64,000 nt of DNA, taken from contig JAIWNI010000007.1 in NCBI GenBank assembly GCA_025331435.1, positions 484,332-548,331 of the forward strand, read 5' to 3'. Position numbers and translations under genes: made by a program. The stretch is from Choanephora cucurbitarum. Its lineage: Eukaryota > Mucoromycota > Mucoromycetes > Mucorales > Choanephoraceae. This document shows, piece after piece, positions 31,625 to 42,731 of the stretch. Position 1 is the stretch's first letter; the number at the start of each line of letters is the position of its first letter. The notes beneath the pieces were generated by a model. It ran no database searches and had not been told where the DNA came from. It worked only from the letters and a program-made list of their open reading frames with translations.

Positions 31625-31787
31625 CAAATGGCGGATTTCAAAAATCATTTGGCGATTTCCAAAAATCCAATTGGCGTAAAAATAAAAAATCAATAAGCGT
31701 AAAAAAATATCCAATCAGCGGCTTTCAAAATGTCAATGAGCGCATACCGAAATTCCAAATAGCGTATTCTCAAAAACCAAATGGCAG
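31625..31787 (+). repeat. Array of about 7.4 subterminal 22-bp repeats (CAATNNGCG motif)
   Basis: Units begin CAAATGGCG, CATTTGGCG, CAATTGGCG, CAATAAGCG, CAATCAGCG, CAATGAGCG, CAAATAGCG and CAAATGGCA, each followed by 12-14 A/T-rich bases, giving a regular period of 21-23 bp. The other end of the element carries only the inner three units in inverted orientation. Period and position suggest transposase-binding sites. Confidence 0.85.
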
Positions 31788-31820
31788 CAGCGTACATGTT
31801 ATTTATCTTATTTGCCCTTA

Positions 31821-33106
31821 TTAAAGTGGTTGTTTATTTCTACACTTCTCCAAAGCTGCAACAGAGTGCTTAATTGACTTGATTATTATATCCCGAGGTA
31901 TATCATTACAAGCATCGCGAATTCTTGTGAACAAGTCTTCCTTATCGTTGAATTTACTACGTTTGACTCTATTTTTGACTAACGACCAAAATTGCTCTAT
32001 GGGGTTTAGCTCAGGAGAGTAAGGTGGAAGATATACACATATGTAGCCTCTGCTGATGATTAGCGTTTCTATTTCCTGATTGTTGTGGATAGGTGCATTA
32101 TCCATTACAAGATAAAAGCCTTTTAGTTCAGGGTGTTTGTCTAACTGGTCAAGTAGTCCCTCTCAAAAAATTGAGATAATGTCCTGTTGTGGTGCCTTTT
32201 TTTCCTGCTTTTTTTTTACTTTCAGTAGCTTTTCTTTTACGACCTCTAGAAACTTTGATTCTCTCATTCATTTGAGGAACTCGTACTTCAATATTAACAA
32301 CCCCAACAGTAAGCTATTGCCCCTAAAATAGAATGTGATTCAGCTTTTGCAGATGGTGTTGAAACGATAGCTGGAGCACCAGAAGCTGATCGTCCATACG
32401 AAGGCCTCATGTTGATATCGAAGCCCGGATTCATCAATAAAGATGCAATTTCGAAGAAAATCCATGTCTGAACTATCGTATTTCATCACCCAATCGTATC
32501 TTGCTTGGGTACGAGCAGGATCGTTTCGAGCTTTATGTTGACGTTGCAACCTTTTGATCGTCAAATTACACTCATGTAATATGAAACTATTGACAGTTGA
32601 TTGCTTCAACGTAAATCCTTCAAAAGCTTTTGTTAAACTATCTACAACTTCGTCGATTGTAGTGTAAGGCTTATTGTCAAAAAGCTCAAGAATGTGTAAC
32701 TTTTGTGGCTCTTGAAGCTGACTCTTGGCCCGACTGCTTTTGTTAGTCTGCTTTTCATATATGTTCCAACTGGGTTCTGTTCTGATTCGTTTTGCCCAAG
32801 TTTGAGCAGTTTCTCTCGGCAATTCCAGCTATACTCTGCTGCTTTAGTTGCCGAAAAAAATTTGATTTTTAAGTAGTAAAGGAACAACGTTTTCTGATCG
32901 TCCGTATAAGACGTGTAGCTCCTAACATTGCCAACTTTATCAGCAATAGTCTTATTCACTTTTTCGATAACAAGTGATATTCTGCTCTCTAAGTTCTCGT
33001 CTTCGGCATCGAGCTCAATGGAAACAGGTTGACAATCATTATATTCACTTAAATTAGTCAAGTTTCGAAGATTGAATTCCTCTCCTTCTTCGATAATGTA
33101 ACCCAT
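31821..33106 (-). pseudogene. Tc1/mariner-type DDE transposase, frameshifted
   Basis: Fragments in order: a helix-turn-helix start (KAAEYSW, then ETAQTWAKRI and LFDNKPYTTIDEVVDSL), first catalytic Asp in NCIFIDESG, then GHYLNFLRGLLDQLDKHPE, second Asp in VMDNAPIH, and YLPPYSPELNPIEQFW with the Glu 34 residues after the second Asp. The coherent protein needs frame changes near 32815, near 32430 (one extra G in the ESG-F region) and near 32300. The N-terminal 60 residues from 33106 look unrelated to standard Tc1 proteins. This copy is inactive, but its ends are preserved, so it could still be mobilised in trans. Confidence 0.8.
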
Positions 33107-33689
33107 GGCCTCTGCACCATCTTCCGTAGTTATTCCGCCCTGACCGTCCTCAATAAAAAAAAAATTTATGCGTGTTGCTCATTTGAAAATATTTAAAGTA
33201 AAAGAGACGTCTTTTAGAATGTGGAAGTCTGCCATTTGGTTTTTGAGAATACGCTATTTGGAATTTCGGTATGCGCTCATTGACATTTTGAAAATAAGCA
33301 CTGTATTTACAGCCACTGAACCGATCCCTGAGTTTAATATAGGCTTATTTACAGCCACCCTTATTTACAACCACCCTTTCTGACAATCTTAAGGAAAGCT
33401 ATTAGATTATTAAACGAGTATACATAACTATCTAATCTTCAACACCAACAGCTGTTTATTTATCTTTGAAAGATTTAAAACAGCTTTTTATATAAAGTGG
33501 TGGCGATAGTACATAAATTACAAAGAAAGTAATGGCTGTAGTACGCATTGTTTTATAAGAGCAAATGCATATGTTTAGTTAAAAATGTTTGTATTTAATG
33601 ATAATGGTGACAAAAACAAGAGTAAGAATGATAATTATAACAATGTAAAAAAGGTTTAAATAAAAGAAGATTGTTGCAATCTAAAAAAA

Positions 33690-36420
33690 TTATTTGTGTT
33701 TGGGGAACTGTCCCCATTTGTTCCAATATTTCTGAAAGTTTTCATGTTGGCCACGAAGGTGGAATTGTACGTGGTTGACAGTTGGATTGGAGCTATGTCC
33801 GTTCTTCATGCGTAAAGCTACCCAATGCAAACCATGCAAATTGTAGAAATGTAAGGGAGATGGCTTGTTGGTTTTTTTTTGGAGGGAAGAGTCAAAGGAA
33901 GATACGTTATAGCAGAGTACCATTCATCTTTTTCATTTTCTGTGAGATATATGCAAACAGGCATACAAACAGCATCGGCAAGCACTTGTGCACAGTCTGG
34001 AGAATCAAATCAATTTCTTCTTTCATAGGTTAATCTCAAAAGCCTATGCGACTCAAGATATCTTTTCTTCATTTCTTCATCAACGTAGCTAGTTACTTTG
34101 GTACTAGCTGTCTTCATCTCGTCGGTAACAACATCTATTTCACAAACAATTCTTTTCTCAACTTCTTTTATATCCATACCTAAAAAACTTTCATAAATGT
34201 CTTTGTTTTCTTTAAGAGTTCTAAGCATCTCTTGCTTAATCAAAGGGTAAAAGGATTTGTTTCCATGTACCAAGAAGCTTGCGCTGCGAAAGCCACAATG
34301 GCCGTCAGAAAGAGGGTCATAAACCTCTGCAATATCAGCCTTAGGAATGCTTGGATGAAGAACAAGAGGAAGGGATATTTCCTGGACTCTAGATCTTAAA
34401 ATCGTTCTTTTTTGCCTTTTTGGGATAATGATTTCATCAGACAAAGGAACGCTTTTTCTCTTTTTCCTGGTCAAATCAAAAATTAACTCGCATCCATCGT
34501 CTGCATCAATGTCATAGGTAACATCTTCATTATTTTCTTTTTCATCTTCTTTTTTGTTTTGTTGCTGTTTCTTCAAATTGATTTTACTGTATTGTTTGCG
34601 AAAGGCGGCTTTAGCAAAATCCTTTGGCAAAGAGGACATCCTTTGAAGTTTTGCTGGTCTTCCTGGCTTTCTTACTTCGCTTGCTTCTAATAATTGCAGA
34701 GGTGGAATGTTTTCAGATTGAAACTTGGTCCTAGAGCCACCATCAACAAAAGAATTGTTATCAACATGTAGAAGATTATCAAGTACATCTGTAAGGCGAA
34801 ATGTTTCAACTAAATCTCCTTCTGCAACGCGGAATGCTTCATCAAGTGCAAGCAAATATTTAACCCATGGTTTTGAAAAGCTTTTCACTGGGTTATGGAG
34901 ATGTTCATGTGTTTTAGGTATCATCCAACGACGAGGTATATCATTCAACTCAATTCTTCTTTTCTTTAATCCATCTAATTGATGGCAACATAGCAGTCCA
35001 TATACAACTCTATTTTTAAAAACACATTCAGAGTATCTTGCAGGAATTGCCGGCCGTTCTTTGTACAGTTCTTTTTGAAGCTTGTAAAGAGCGAAATGAT
35101 CAACTTTTCCCCAAAGATGGCTTAGCTGATCATCGCTACTGATTAGAATGTCACAGCTAGTTTTCTCTTTGAGTTCTTGCTCATTATAATTGCGATCAAA
35201 GCGTCTCAAGTAATCGCTAATTTTTTCAAAGGCGACGCAAAGCTGCTGTGCCTGGCTCATTGCATTTTCATGGCACCATGGCCGCTTTCTGATCTCTGAG
35301 AAGTAGTACAGCCAAAGTTCTTGATTTTTGCTGTATAAGTGGCCGCCCACTGGTGTAAGCAAAGCTTCCACTCGGTTTCGTAGTATTCTTCAAATTTAAT
35401 TCTTGCATCTCTTGAAACAAAACAATTATCATTGTAAAGAATGTCATTGATCTGGTTATTGTTCTTTGTAAATTTGACAAAGCTTGGTAGATTAACCAGA
35501 TTTTTGACACATGATTTGAACTTGTCTATAGTCTCGCTGTCCTTAAAAGTTTTCTTGTTATAATGGTCATCAAGATTGTTTAACATGTGCCATATACAAA
35601 GGAGCTTTTTGTTTTCTGGGAAGTGTCTGCTTAATGCATTTCTTAAAGCTGTACACTTGTCAGTTACAAATACAGTTTCTGACAAAATGCTTCCTAGAAG
35701 TTGGTTCAACTTTAAGAGGACCCAGTTATACGTAGCCTCTTGCTCGTTTGAGACCCAGGCGAATGCTGCAGGAAAGCTTTTTAAAGCATTTCTTCCAACA
35801 CCATAGATACCAATTAAAGGCATTCCCAGATTATTTGTTTATGTGGCATCGATTACCATTACTTCAGGGAACTTCTTGGTTCTTTCAATCATTTTACTAT
35901 TAGCGAAGAAAATTGACTTCAGGAAGCTTGCTTCATTGAAGTCGTAAAAGACAGTGAATCCATCGCTTCGCATTCGATTGGTCAAATCTGTTGCTTCATT
36001 GCTAAACGCTTTAAACGAGGATTGATGATTTTGTCTTTTGTAGTCTTGCTTCGTGTTCTTGATATTGATTGCAGTCAATTTTTTATACTCGCCATCTTTG
36101 CTGATGGATTCTTGAATTTTGCGAGGCGGCAAGTCTAACTCAAGACCGAAACTGAATTTCTTGATCTCGTTTGGACCAAGGTTGTTCTTACGTCCTTTTG
36201 GTACAGACAGCATTTCAATTAGGTCGAGGGGATGATTATGACAAAGTTCTCGTTCATTGTGAGGATCACTAAGGCTAAATGTGCCTTTGACTTTAACCTT
36301 AGAGAATCTGATCATAAAAGGACAATCCGTTTTTACACTCATTTTAGCTCGTTGCTTATTGATATCTTCAATGCTTTTGTAGTCTTCTCTATGTTTCACT
36401 GTGGTTTGAATTTCCGAGAA
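33690..36420 (-). pseudogene. MULE transposase with FAR1-like N-terminus and OTU-like C-terminus (copy 2)
   Basis: Nearly full-length Mutator-like protein. FAR1-type domain: KQRAKMSVKTDCPFMIRFSK, HNHPLDLIEM. Transposase: FYDFNEASFLKSIFFA, EVMVIDAT (first Asp), MPLIGIYGVG, VFVTDKCTAL (second Asp), a CIWHMLNN motif and FGCTTSQRSESGHGAM. A long charged linker with a GRPAKL AT-hook-like motif follows. The OTU-like domain comes next: LSDGHCGFRSASFLVHG (Asp/Cys box) and, after the stop, VLADAVCMPV, LHGLHWVALRM (His) and YWNKWGQF. Breaks: TAA after DAT at about 35840, a frame change near 35265, TGA at 34010-34012 and a shortened A9 run near 33876. Copy 1 at 4.2-5.7 kb is the same family. OTU domains fused to MULE proteins are known from plants. 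Confidence 0.85.
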
Positions 36421-37956
36421 ATATTTCTTTTTTTTTTTTCAAAGTACATTTCAGTTTGAGCTTGAGTGTTTTTTTGTTTGAAAAGAAAAAACTGAAAGAT
36501 GTATCAGTTAAATACAAACTACGATTGATGACAGGCCGTCTATTAGTCTTGATTCACTTGCCCATTCTCAATTGAAAATTCAAGCCTATCATTATAATAG
36601 TTTTCGCATGGATATAAAACGAATACCCCCCCCCCCCCCTTATGCTCTTTTTTTTTCTTTGTCTTTTTCCAAGTATTTAATTCAAATAAATCTCTAATAT
36701 AAGTTCCAAAATCAAACGGCAATATTCTAGCTTTTATTACTTTGATTAATCGTAAAGCTTGAAAAATATAGGAAAGATAGAAATACCAGCGATGATGACA
36801 AGAATAAATGAAATGTAGAAATGAAGAAACTGAGAATGATGAAGTTGCAGTCAGCCAATCTCAAAAGAGAAAGTCAAAGGTAAGCATTTGACAATTTGAT
36901 ATCAAAACGCATTACTGACAGCTATATTTGCTTTTAATAGCAAGTGTCTGGTGAGACTTGAGGAAGCCATAAAGAGGTAATCCAAATAATTGTCATTAAT
37001 GACCTATTCATTAACCCACTTTGCTAATTAGGCAAAAACCTGATTTGACTTTCCATTATTTTGCTACTATATCATAACCTTTGAATCATCAGCTTTTAAA
37101 GTGTATAATCTTTAATGAAACTACCAATAAAGATCAAATAACTATCAATCATAAAATCCAAGAAATCCTAGATTCAAGCAGCAAAAAATCCTAGAAATTC
37201 ATGTTTTCAAAATCCAAGGAATTCAAGTTTCTACTTAAAAAAAATCTAGTTTTCCAAGTTGAAAAACCAAGAAACCCAAGTTGTGTTGCAGAGACTTAGG
37301 AAATATTTTCGAGTTTTGAACTAGGAAATTTCTCGAATTTTTAAATCACAGTGTATATCGAGTATATAGCAATAGGAAAGCTACTTTCTGTCAATGTTGG
37401 ACTTGGAAGTCAATTTTGAAAGGCAAAATCTTGATGCCAATCAGCTCAAGCAGAATGTTGCTCTTTTTTATGATTGAGCTGAAAGAAAACTTTGTGTTCA
37501 CAGACTTATTGTACCAAGGTTTCTTTTTTTTTTACACAACTAACGCCATACATATACTGAAATAGCAAAGCAATAGTTGCTACTTTCAAGAGCATCATTG
37601 TTATTCAATAAGACAACTGCTTTCAGACAGTGACAAACATTGATGTCAGAACGTACAAAGTATTAAATGTATGATATGAAAGAAGTTGATTTGGAACATG
37701 TGAATTATCATGCACAAGAATTGAAATAACAAATTCACAAAATGTCTGCTGCCAACCATGTCTTTGACCTACACCTCTCTAGAGTTGATGCAAATACACT
37801 TCTCCAAGTACTATAGTCCTGGTTGTGCTTGACGTGATATCCACATTTTCATCTAATATCCAGACCATCTTCTTCTTTCCAAACTATGTATAATTGTAAC
37901 TTCTTTTTTTGACCTGTTTTTATTTTACACATTATCTATAGTCATCTAACATACGG
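36421..37956. other. Non-coding with homopolymer and degenerate short repeats
   Basis: Contains a C14 tract near 36626 and, at about 37150-37280, loosely repeated AATCCAAG/AAGAAATC-like words. No gene is seen. Part of this may be the non-coding 5' end of the adjacent MULE, but no matching terminal inverted repeat was established. Confidence 0.4.
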
Positions 37957-38690
37957 TTACTTGTTACGAGCATAGTATTCATAAGCGAGTGAATGGAAAT
38001 CAGGAGGGAATGGTGAAGGAATTTCTGAACGTCCAGGTCTAGAGACAGGTGATCTGAGGAAAACTGTCTGACAAGTGTTGTAGTTGACTTCAAGGTATTC
38101 TGGAACAAACAAGAAAGGTTGTGAATATGGCTTAGGTGTGAAATCTAATTCTTGTCCCTTTTCACCCTTGAGGAATTGGATAGCGTGAGGATCAACTGTG
38201 ATCACATCACCGTCTTTTAATTTATGAGAGGGATATGCCATCTATCGAACGGAAGAAAAGAGGGTCAATTGGGCTTTGACATATGATCTTATAAGCTTAC
38301 CTTCTTTCCATTCACCAAGACCTTTCCGTGCACACATAATTGGCGGGCAGCATAGACAGAAGGACAGAAGTTGGATCTGAAAACCACAAAGTCCAAACGA
38401 CGCTCAAGTTCTGCAAAAGTAAGGACGGCAACAGGTGGATGAGCTTGGTTGGGATCAAGAGAAGAAAGCACTTCGGGCAACTTGGGATCGAAGAATTTGT
38501 TTTTGAATTGGCGTTCTGTCACTTCATCACCGTGATAAGCACGGGTTTCTCTTTTGGCAACCCACTTTTGCTGGAAAAGAGTTTTGTTGTTCATGTTGGG
38601 CATCTCCTTTTGTGAAATGTTATACAGGTTGTATTTGTTCCAGGACATACGTCCCAACTTTCTGGTTAGACTGTAAATGGGCTTTCTCAT
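37957..38690 (-). CDS. NAM9: Mitochondrial small-subunit ribosomal protein uS4m (NAM9)
   Basis: Two exons (38690-38301 and 38241-37957) give about 224 aa. It matches yeast Nam9: [31 protein letters not shown], the S4 RNA-binding segment [20 protein letters not shown] and [20 protein letters not shown], and the conserved C-terminus [20 protein letters not shown] with [11 protein letters not shown]. The long low-conservation insert of the yeast protein is absent, so this is a compact form. The frame is open upstream to an ATG at 38819 ([11 protein letters not shown]...). Alignment with Nam9 favours the ATG at 38690 ([16 protein letters not shown]), with the upstream part as leader. The protein works in the mitochondrial ribosome; its basic N-terminus can serve as targeting sequence. 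Confidence 0.9.
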
Positions 38691-38833
38691 GTTAAGTTGA
38701 AAAGGAAGAACAAGGGGGGTCGGGTTATGAACTGAAAAATCTTTTTTTTTCTCTCCATGAAGGCTCAGTTGAGTTTCAAATTGTAGCTTTAATTTATCCT
38801 TGTCTACATTAAAGGTCATAAATTGTCATTTCA

Positions 38834-38941
38834 CTAGCCACTTCCTAATGTATTGGGGTCAGTGATATAATCAATGAATTGCATTTGATCTACTAATTTA
38901 TCTACAGCGGTATATACTTTTTCTTTCAATTTCGAAGACAT
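38834..38941 (-). CDS. 35-codon ORF just upstream of NAM9 (uORF or small gene)
   Basis: ATG at 38941, stop TAG at 38834: MSSKLKEKVYTAVDKLVDQM followed by QFIDYITDPNTLGSG. The composition is protein-like and helical. It ends 14 bp before the upstream in-frame ATG of NAM9 on the same strand. It could be a translated upstream ORF in the NAM9 leader, a separate microprotein, or chance. It is too short to be sure. Confidence 0.3.
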   Translation of the reverse strand: MSSKLKEKVYTAVDKLVDQMQFIDYITDPNTLGSG

Positions 38942-39531
38942 TGTGAATTTGAATAGCCTTAGAGCAGACAGTCAAGTGCCGATCATTCTATCACTGTCAA
39001 AATATGACAAAATGGTCATGGTGCGTGTGCGTGAATGTGTAACCCTTGAGATTGTTGGAGCGGGACATTACAGCTGATTTAATTGTTCAAATTTATTAAT
39101 GCTTTTCGAAGAGCGCCAAAAAAGAGAAAATGGGTAAAGTCATCAAGGCATAAGTCATAGGACATAATATATATATAAAGTGTATGTCATTTGACGTATC
39201 TCGATTAATAGGGTGATTAATAAGATACGCATGAGAAAGTAAAGAAGTCAAACTAAATCAGGCAAAATCAAGGGCAATGTTTGACAATAGATTCAGGGAA
39301 ATTACAGTGAAATAGAAGGCTCATTATGGAATTTCAACATCTTCAGCCTTCAGTTAGTTCAATGCCAGTTCTTTCCTGTCAAATGTTTTAATGTGTCTAC
39401 AGCTTTCGATATTTGGAAAATGAGCGTTTTGTGTGCTACCTAAGGACACCCCTTTTTTTTGGTATATATATAGGCTATGTATTTTTTTTTAGAAACGTGA
39501 TGATTTTCTTCTCTTTCTCCTTCTTTACACT
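38942..39531. other. Divergent promoter region between NAM9 and the VPS17-like gene
   Basis: No gene. A TATATATATAGG box at 39463-39474 lies about 58 bp before the VPS17-like ATG. A T-run and CT-rich leader follow. A short upstream ATG (TGATGATTTTC near 39499) opens an out-of-frame ORF that stops at the true start. Confidence 0.5.
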
Positions 39532-41070
39532 ATGAATTCTCAAATAGACTTTTTTATTACGCATGTTGATTACAGACGAAAAGACCCTGTATTTTGGATA
39601 GATTTCACAGTAAGTTATAGGCTAGCTGTAATCCTGTAGTATCTTATGTTTCTTTTTCTACCAAGACCAACTTAATCAAATACAAGCAGAAGCGAAGACG
39701 AGTTCCTCGATACTATTCCGAACTAGAGAAACTTCATGATCATCTATGCCTGACACTTGATGACGTGCTAATACCACCTTTACCGATGTGCCCTAAGCCT
39801 CGATTGGATAAGGAGGGTCAGGTTATTGGCAGACAATGGTGGTATACGATTCGATTACCTAATGAAGAAAAGAAACAACAAGCCGACCATGTTGATGATG
39901 CTGTTGAACAAAAGATACAAAAATGGTTAAATAGAATAGCGGAACATGAAAGAGTAAAGTTGAGTGAAGGGCTTAGAGAATTTATTGAATCCGAAATAGG
40001 GGTAGGTAAGTTGGTCCATCACGTATTTTACGCATTACAACTTATGAGACCTCAGTTTAGGCCGAGCTTGAATAAGGCAACCCTGTACAAATCAAAGACT
40101 AAGCATATTGTGATACATACATCAGAAGAAGACATGGGACCTGAATTTGGATCTTGCTCAAGGCAGCTGAGTACATTTGGTCAACATCTTCATCATTTAT
40201 CTGTTCATCTTGATAGATTAGTTCAGCATCAGACAGGTATTTGAGTTGTCTCAGTTTCTCTTGTGTAGGCTAAATGCGTCTTGTTAGAGTTTGCGCGTTG
40301 TTGGGCAGGATTATCTAATGCTTGGGTTTCTTATGGCGCAACAGAGCGAAATCCAAATTTGTTCATGTAAGGATTACAAGATAAAAGAAGTACACGTACA
40401 AACCTTATTGTTTTTAGTCTATACAAATCAATAGCGAAAGGATGTTATCAGGTGTTTGAAATCGAGAGATCAGAGGTAATGAGGTTCTCTCTATCTTTTT
40501 ATAGCTGGATCACAAAGAGTAACGTAGTTTGGGATGGTAGGCACTTGCGGCCAATGATACATTAGGTGATGAACTTGTCTATCAAGAAAGGAATTGTAAA
40601 TCAGCACAGGTAATTAGAACGCTTTCGTGTTCATTTGGTGCTCATAAAAGCTATATTAGAATGCTATGCAGCGAAGGTTGAATGCATGTTCTGCTTATTT
40701 ATCCAGTAAAAGACATACAGAATCAAGTTTGCGAAGTGTCGAAAGACTGAAATCATCTATTAATATTGACCGAGATCAAGCAAGCGAGGCTATAGCGACT
40801 CTAGAAGAAGTAAGAGGATGATCGCGTTTATTGGGAGTAGATAAGCTAATCGAACATTAGGCTCGGTTTAAAGAAAAAGAGAATCTACAAAAATTCCAGC
40901 GAATCGATGAGAATCTACGTCATGACGTTGAACACAATTACAAAAAGCAAACAACACAAGACTTACTCAAGACTATTAAGGAATACGCTAAAAGCCAACT
41001 GTTTCTCGAAAGAAAAAAGCTAGCCATCTTTGAAGAAGTGATCCACTCTCATCTTGGTACTTCCACCTAA
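39532..41070 (+). CDS. PX-BAR sorting nexin, Vps17-like (retromer)
   Basis: Membrane-binding sorting nexin acting with retromer in endosome-to-Golgi recycling. Eight exons sum to 387 codons: 39532-39609, 39666-40001, 40056-40236, 40288-40366, 40418-40475, 40541-40609, 40660-40809 and 40861-41070. The PX domain runs from WIDFTTNLIKYKQKRRRVPR through YYSELEKLHDHLCLTL and VLIPPLPMCP to WLNRIAEHERVKLSEGLREF and IESEIG. The remainder is helical and heptad-like (BAR domain), ending SQLFLERKKLAIFEEVIHSH. Vps17 proteins lack the canonical PI3P-binding RR(Y/F) set; here RRVPRYYSE is partly kept. The intron at 40002-40055 is 54 nt, stop-free and divisible by three, so it could be misread as coding. At 386 aa it is shorter than the yeast protein (about 550). 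Confidence 0.8.
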
Positions 41071-42731
41071 CTCTTCATCAATAAACAAAAGGAGCTTTCT
41101 GATCGAGAGTAATGGTTGCATTTAAAGTTTTCAGGGCATAAAAAGTATATATGTGTGTGTGTGTGTGTTTGTGCACGCTCATCTTGTGGTAGCGGGATTT
41201 TGATTATCTGTGTATCACTGAACCTTTTTTTTTTAGTGTTGACACAGGGACGTTGTTTACAAAGACAATGATTGTGTCAGAACAAGGATGTAGTTTTGCT
41301 TTTGAAAGGATTACAGTATGCAATGGTTAGTCTTGTTGATTTAGTTCAGGCATGTGCGTGTGTCATCTTTAAACATATTCTCTGATCTAAACTGTAGCGT
41401 CTGCTTTGAGATACCCGTCAATTTCCTATAATGACCTAAAGATACGATTGTATTTAATCCAGACCCGTTTCTCTCTCTCTCTCTCTCTCTTTTATCTGTT
41501 TGAGTGCATTTATGACAGTTGCAGCTTAATGATATCTGCTAGTGCTTTCTGTAGTACAGCTTTCTGCTCAGCAACATCAGATCGGCTTACTAAAGAAAAA
41601 AAGCAAGTGAGAAGTGCATTGGTCGAGTCTTTATTCTGGATTTCCTGTAGCACAGCTCTTTATTCTTTGTCTTCTAAAATTGATACTTTCTCTAGAGGGG
41701 GGATCATTCAGATAAATATTGGCAAATTTAGAACGATGATTAAGTCTCTAACTTTTGGTTGGATAGACAAGTTTTAGGTAAGTGTGCTTTGTTTTCTTCT
41801 TGGTGATTGATGTCTGTTAATCAAAGATCGAAGTTTGTCATCGCATGTCATACGTTCTACAATCAATGCATCATTACTGTAACCTCCGTAGTCTGAACTC
41901 TGACTAAGCTATACTCTTACTTTGCATTTACAGCGTACGACACCTTTTCTTCATCTCTAAACAATCATGTTTATGTATTATTACTCACCGCCTTTAGCTT
42001 CCCTAACATAATGTAGTTAAGAAAAGTATTTCAGCTATTGTCTTGAATACTTGTCTATTCGTTGATATAAAAATGCCTTGCTTATGAAGGAACAGAGGTC
42101 AATCAAACCTAACATATGCACTACCTTAAGTAAAATAGCACCAAATAATTGACGCAGAGTTGGTTACTTGAGAAAAGAAGGTATTCGTATGCACAGATAG
42201 GTCTATTATGAACATCATGGAACTAACTTGAAGTTTCTTAAAGAGAGCATTTGTATCGTTTTCTCTTAAAGCAATGACAAAGAAAGATTCGATCAATAAA
42301 AGAAATTAAAGGTGCAGACGATATTAGCATTCCCAATTTCGATATACATGAAGGCGCTCTTTCGGCCATGGCAGTCCTGATTTAGGCCTCCGGATATGCG
42401 CATTGAGAGTGTTAATATTGCTGGCTTCTCCAATTTTTTTTTTATTTCACCTTAACCATATCTCGGTTGCATACTCTTAGTTAGTTACAAAGATTTCTTG
42501 CTTAGAGCGAATCAAACAAACAAGACTATCTTTGTTAATCCTTTTTTTTTATTGTTTTATTTAAGGAAGGTATACAAAGCATCTATGTTTCAGCTTGATA
42601 AGGCTGTCAATAAATTCGAAGCTCTATTTGTTCTCTACTTTTATTTTAAAGGACAGAATACAAACACAGGCTAAATTCAGTTCGCGTACTTTTTTTTTCC
42701 CTTTTTCCCTTTTATTTCTCAAAATATAAAA
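41071..42731. other. Intergenic with one possible minus-strand spliced gene
   Basis: A chain of small minus-strand exons from 41927 to 41510 can be spliced to MQNYGGYSNDALIVE, HINHQEENKAHLPKTCLSNQ, ESINFRRQRIKSLS and RSDVAEQKAVLQKALADIIK with a stop TAA. All phases agree, but two donors (GTTAGA and GTGCTA) are weak and I do not recognise the protein. A (TG)n tract is at about 41150 and a (CT)n tract at about 41470. The long plus-strand ORF at 41406-41777 is not convincing. Confidence 0.3.

Larger units (their letters stand above)
31610..33303 (-). mobile_element. Tc1/mariner-class element, 1.69 kb, TA target duplication
   Basis: Both ends start CAGTGCTTAT inside a TA dinucleotide (31608-31609 and 33304-33305), the hallmark of Tc1/mariner insertion. 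Inner inverted repeats of 65 bp match perfectly (31723-31787 against 33229-33293). The left end holds an additional block between CAGTGCTTAT and the 65-bp repeat that the right end lacks. The transposase lies inside on the minus strand and is frameshifted. Confidence 0.85.

Noticed and set aside
36620..36640. Poly-C tract as a telomere or triplex element
   Set aside because: A single homopolymer run; similar tracts occur near 19834 and need no special explanation.
41406..41777. 123-codon plus-strand ORF
   Set aside because: Starts in an A/T-rich part, crosses a (CT)n tract and has no recognisable features; the minus strand offers a better reading.
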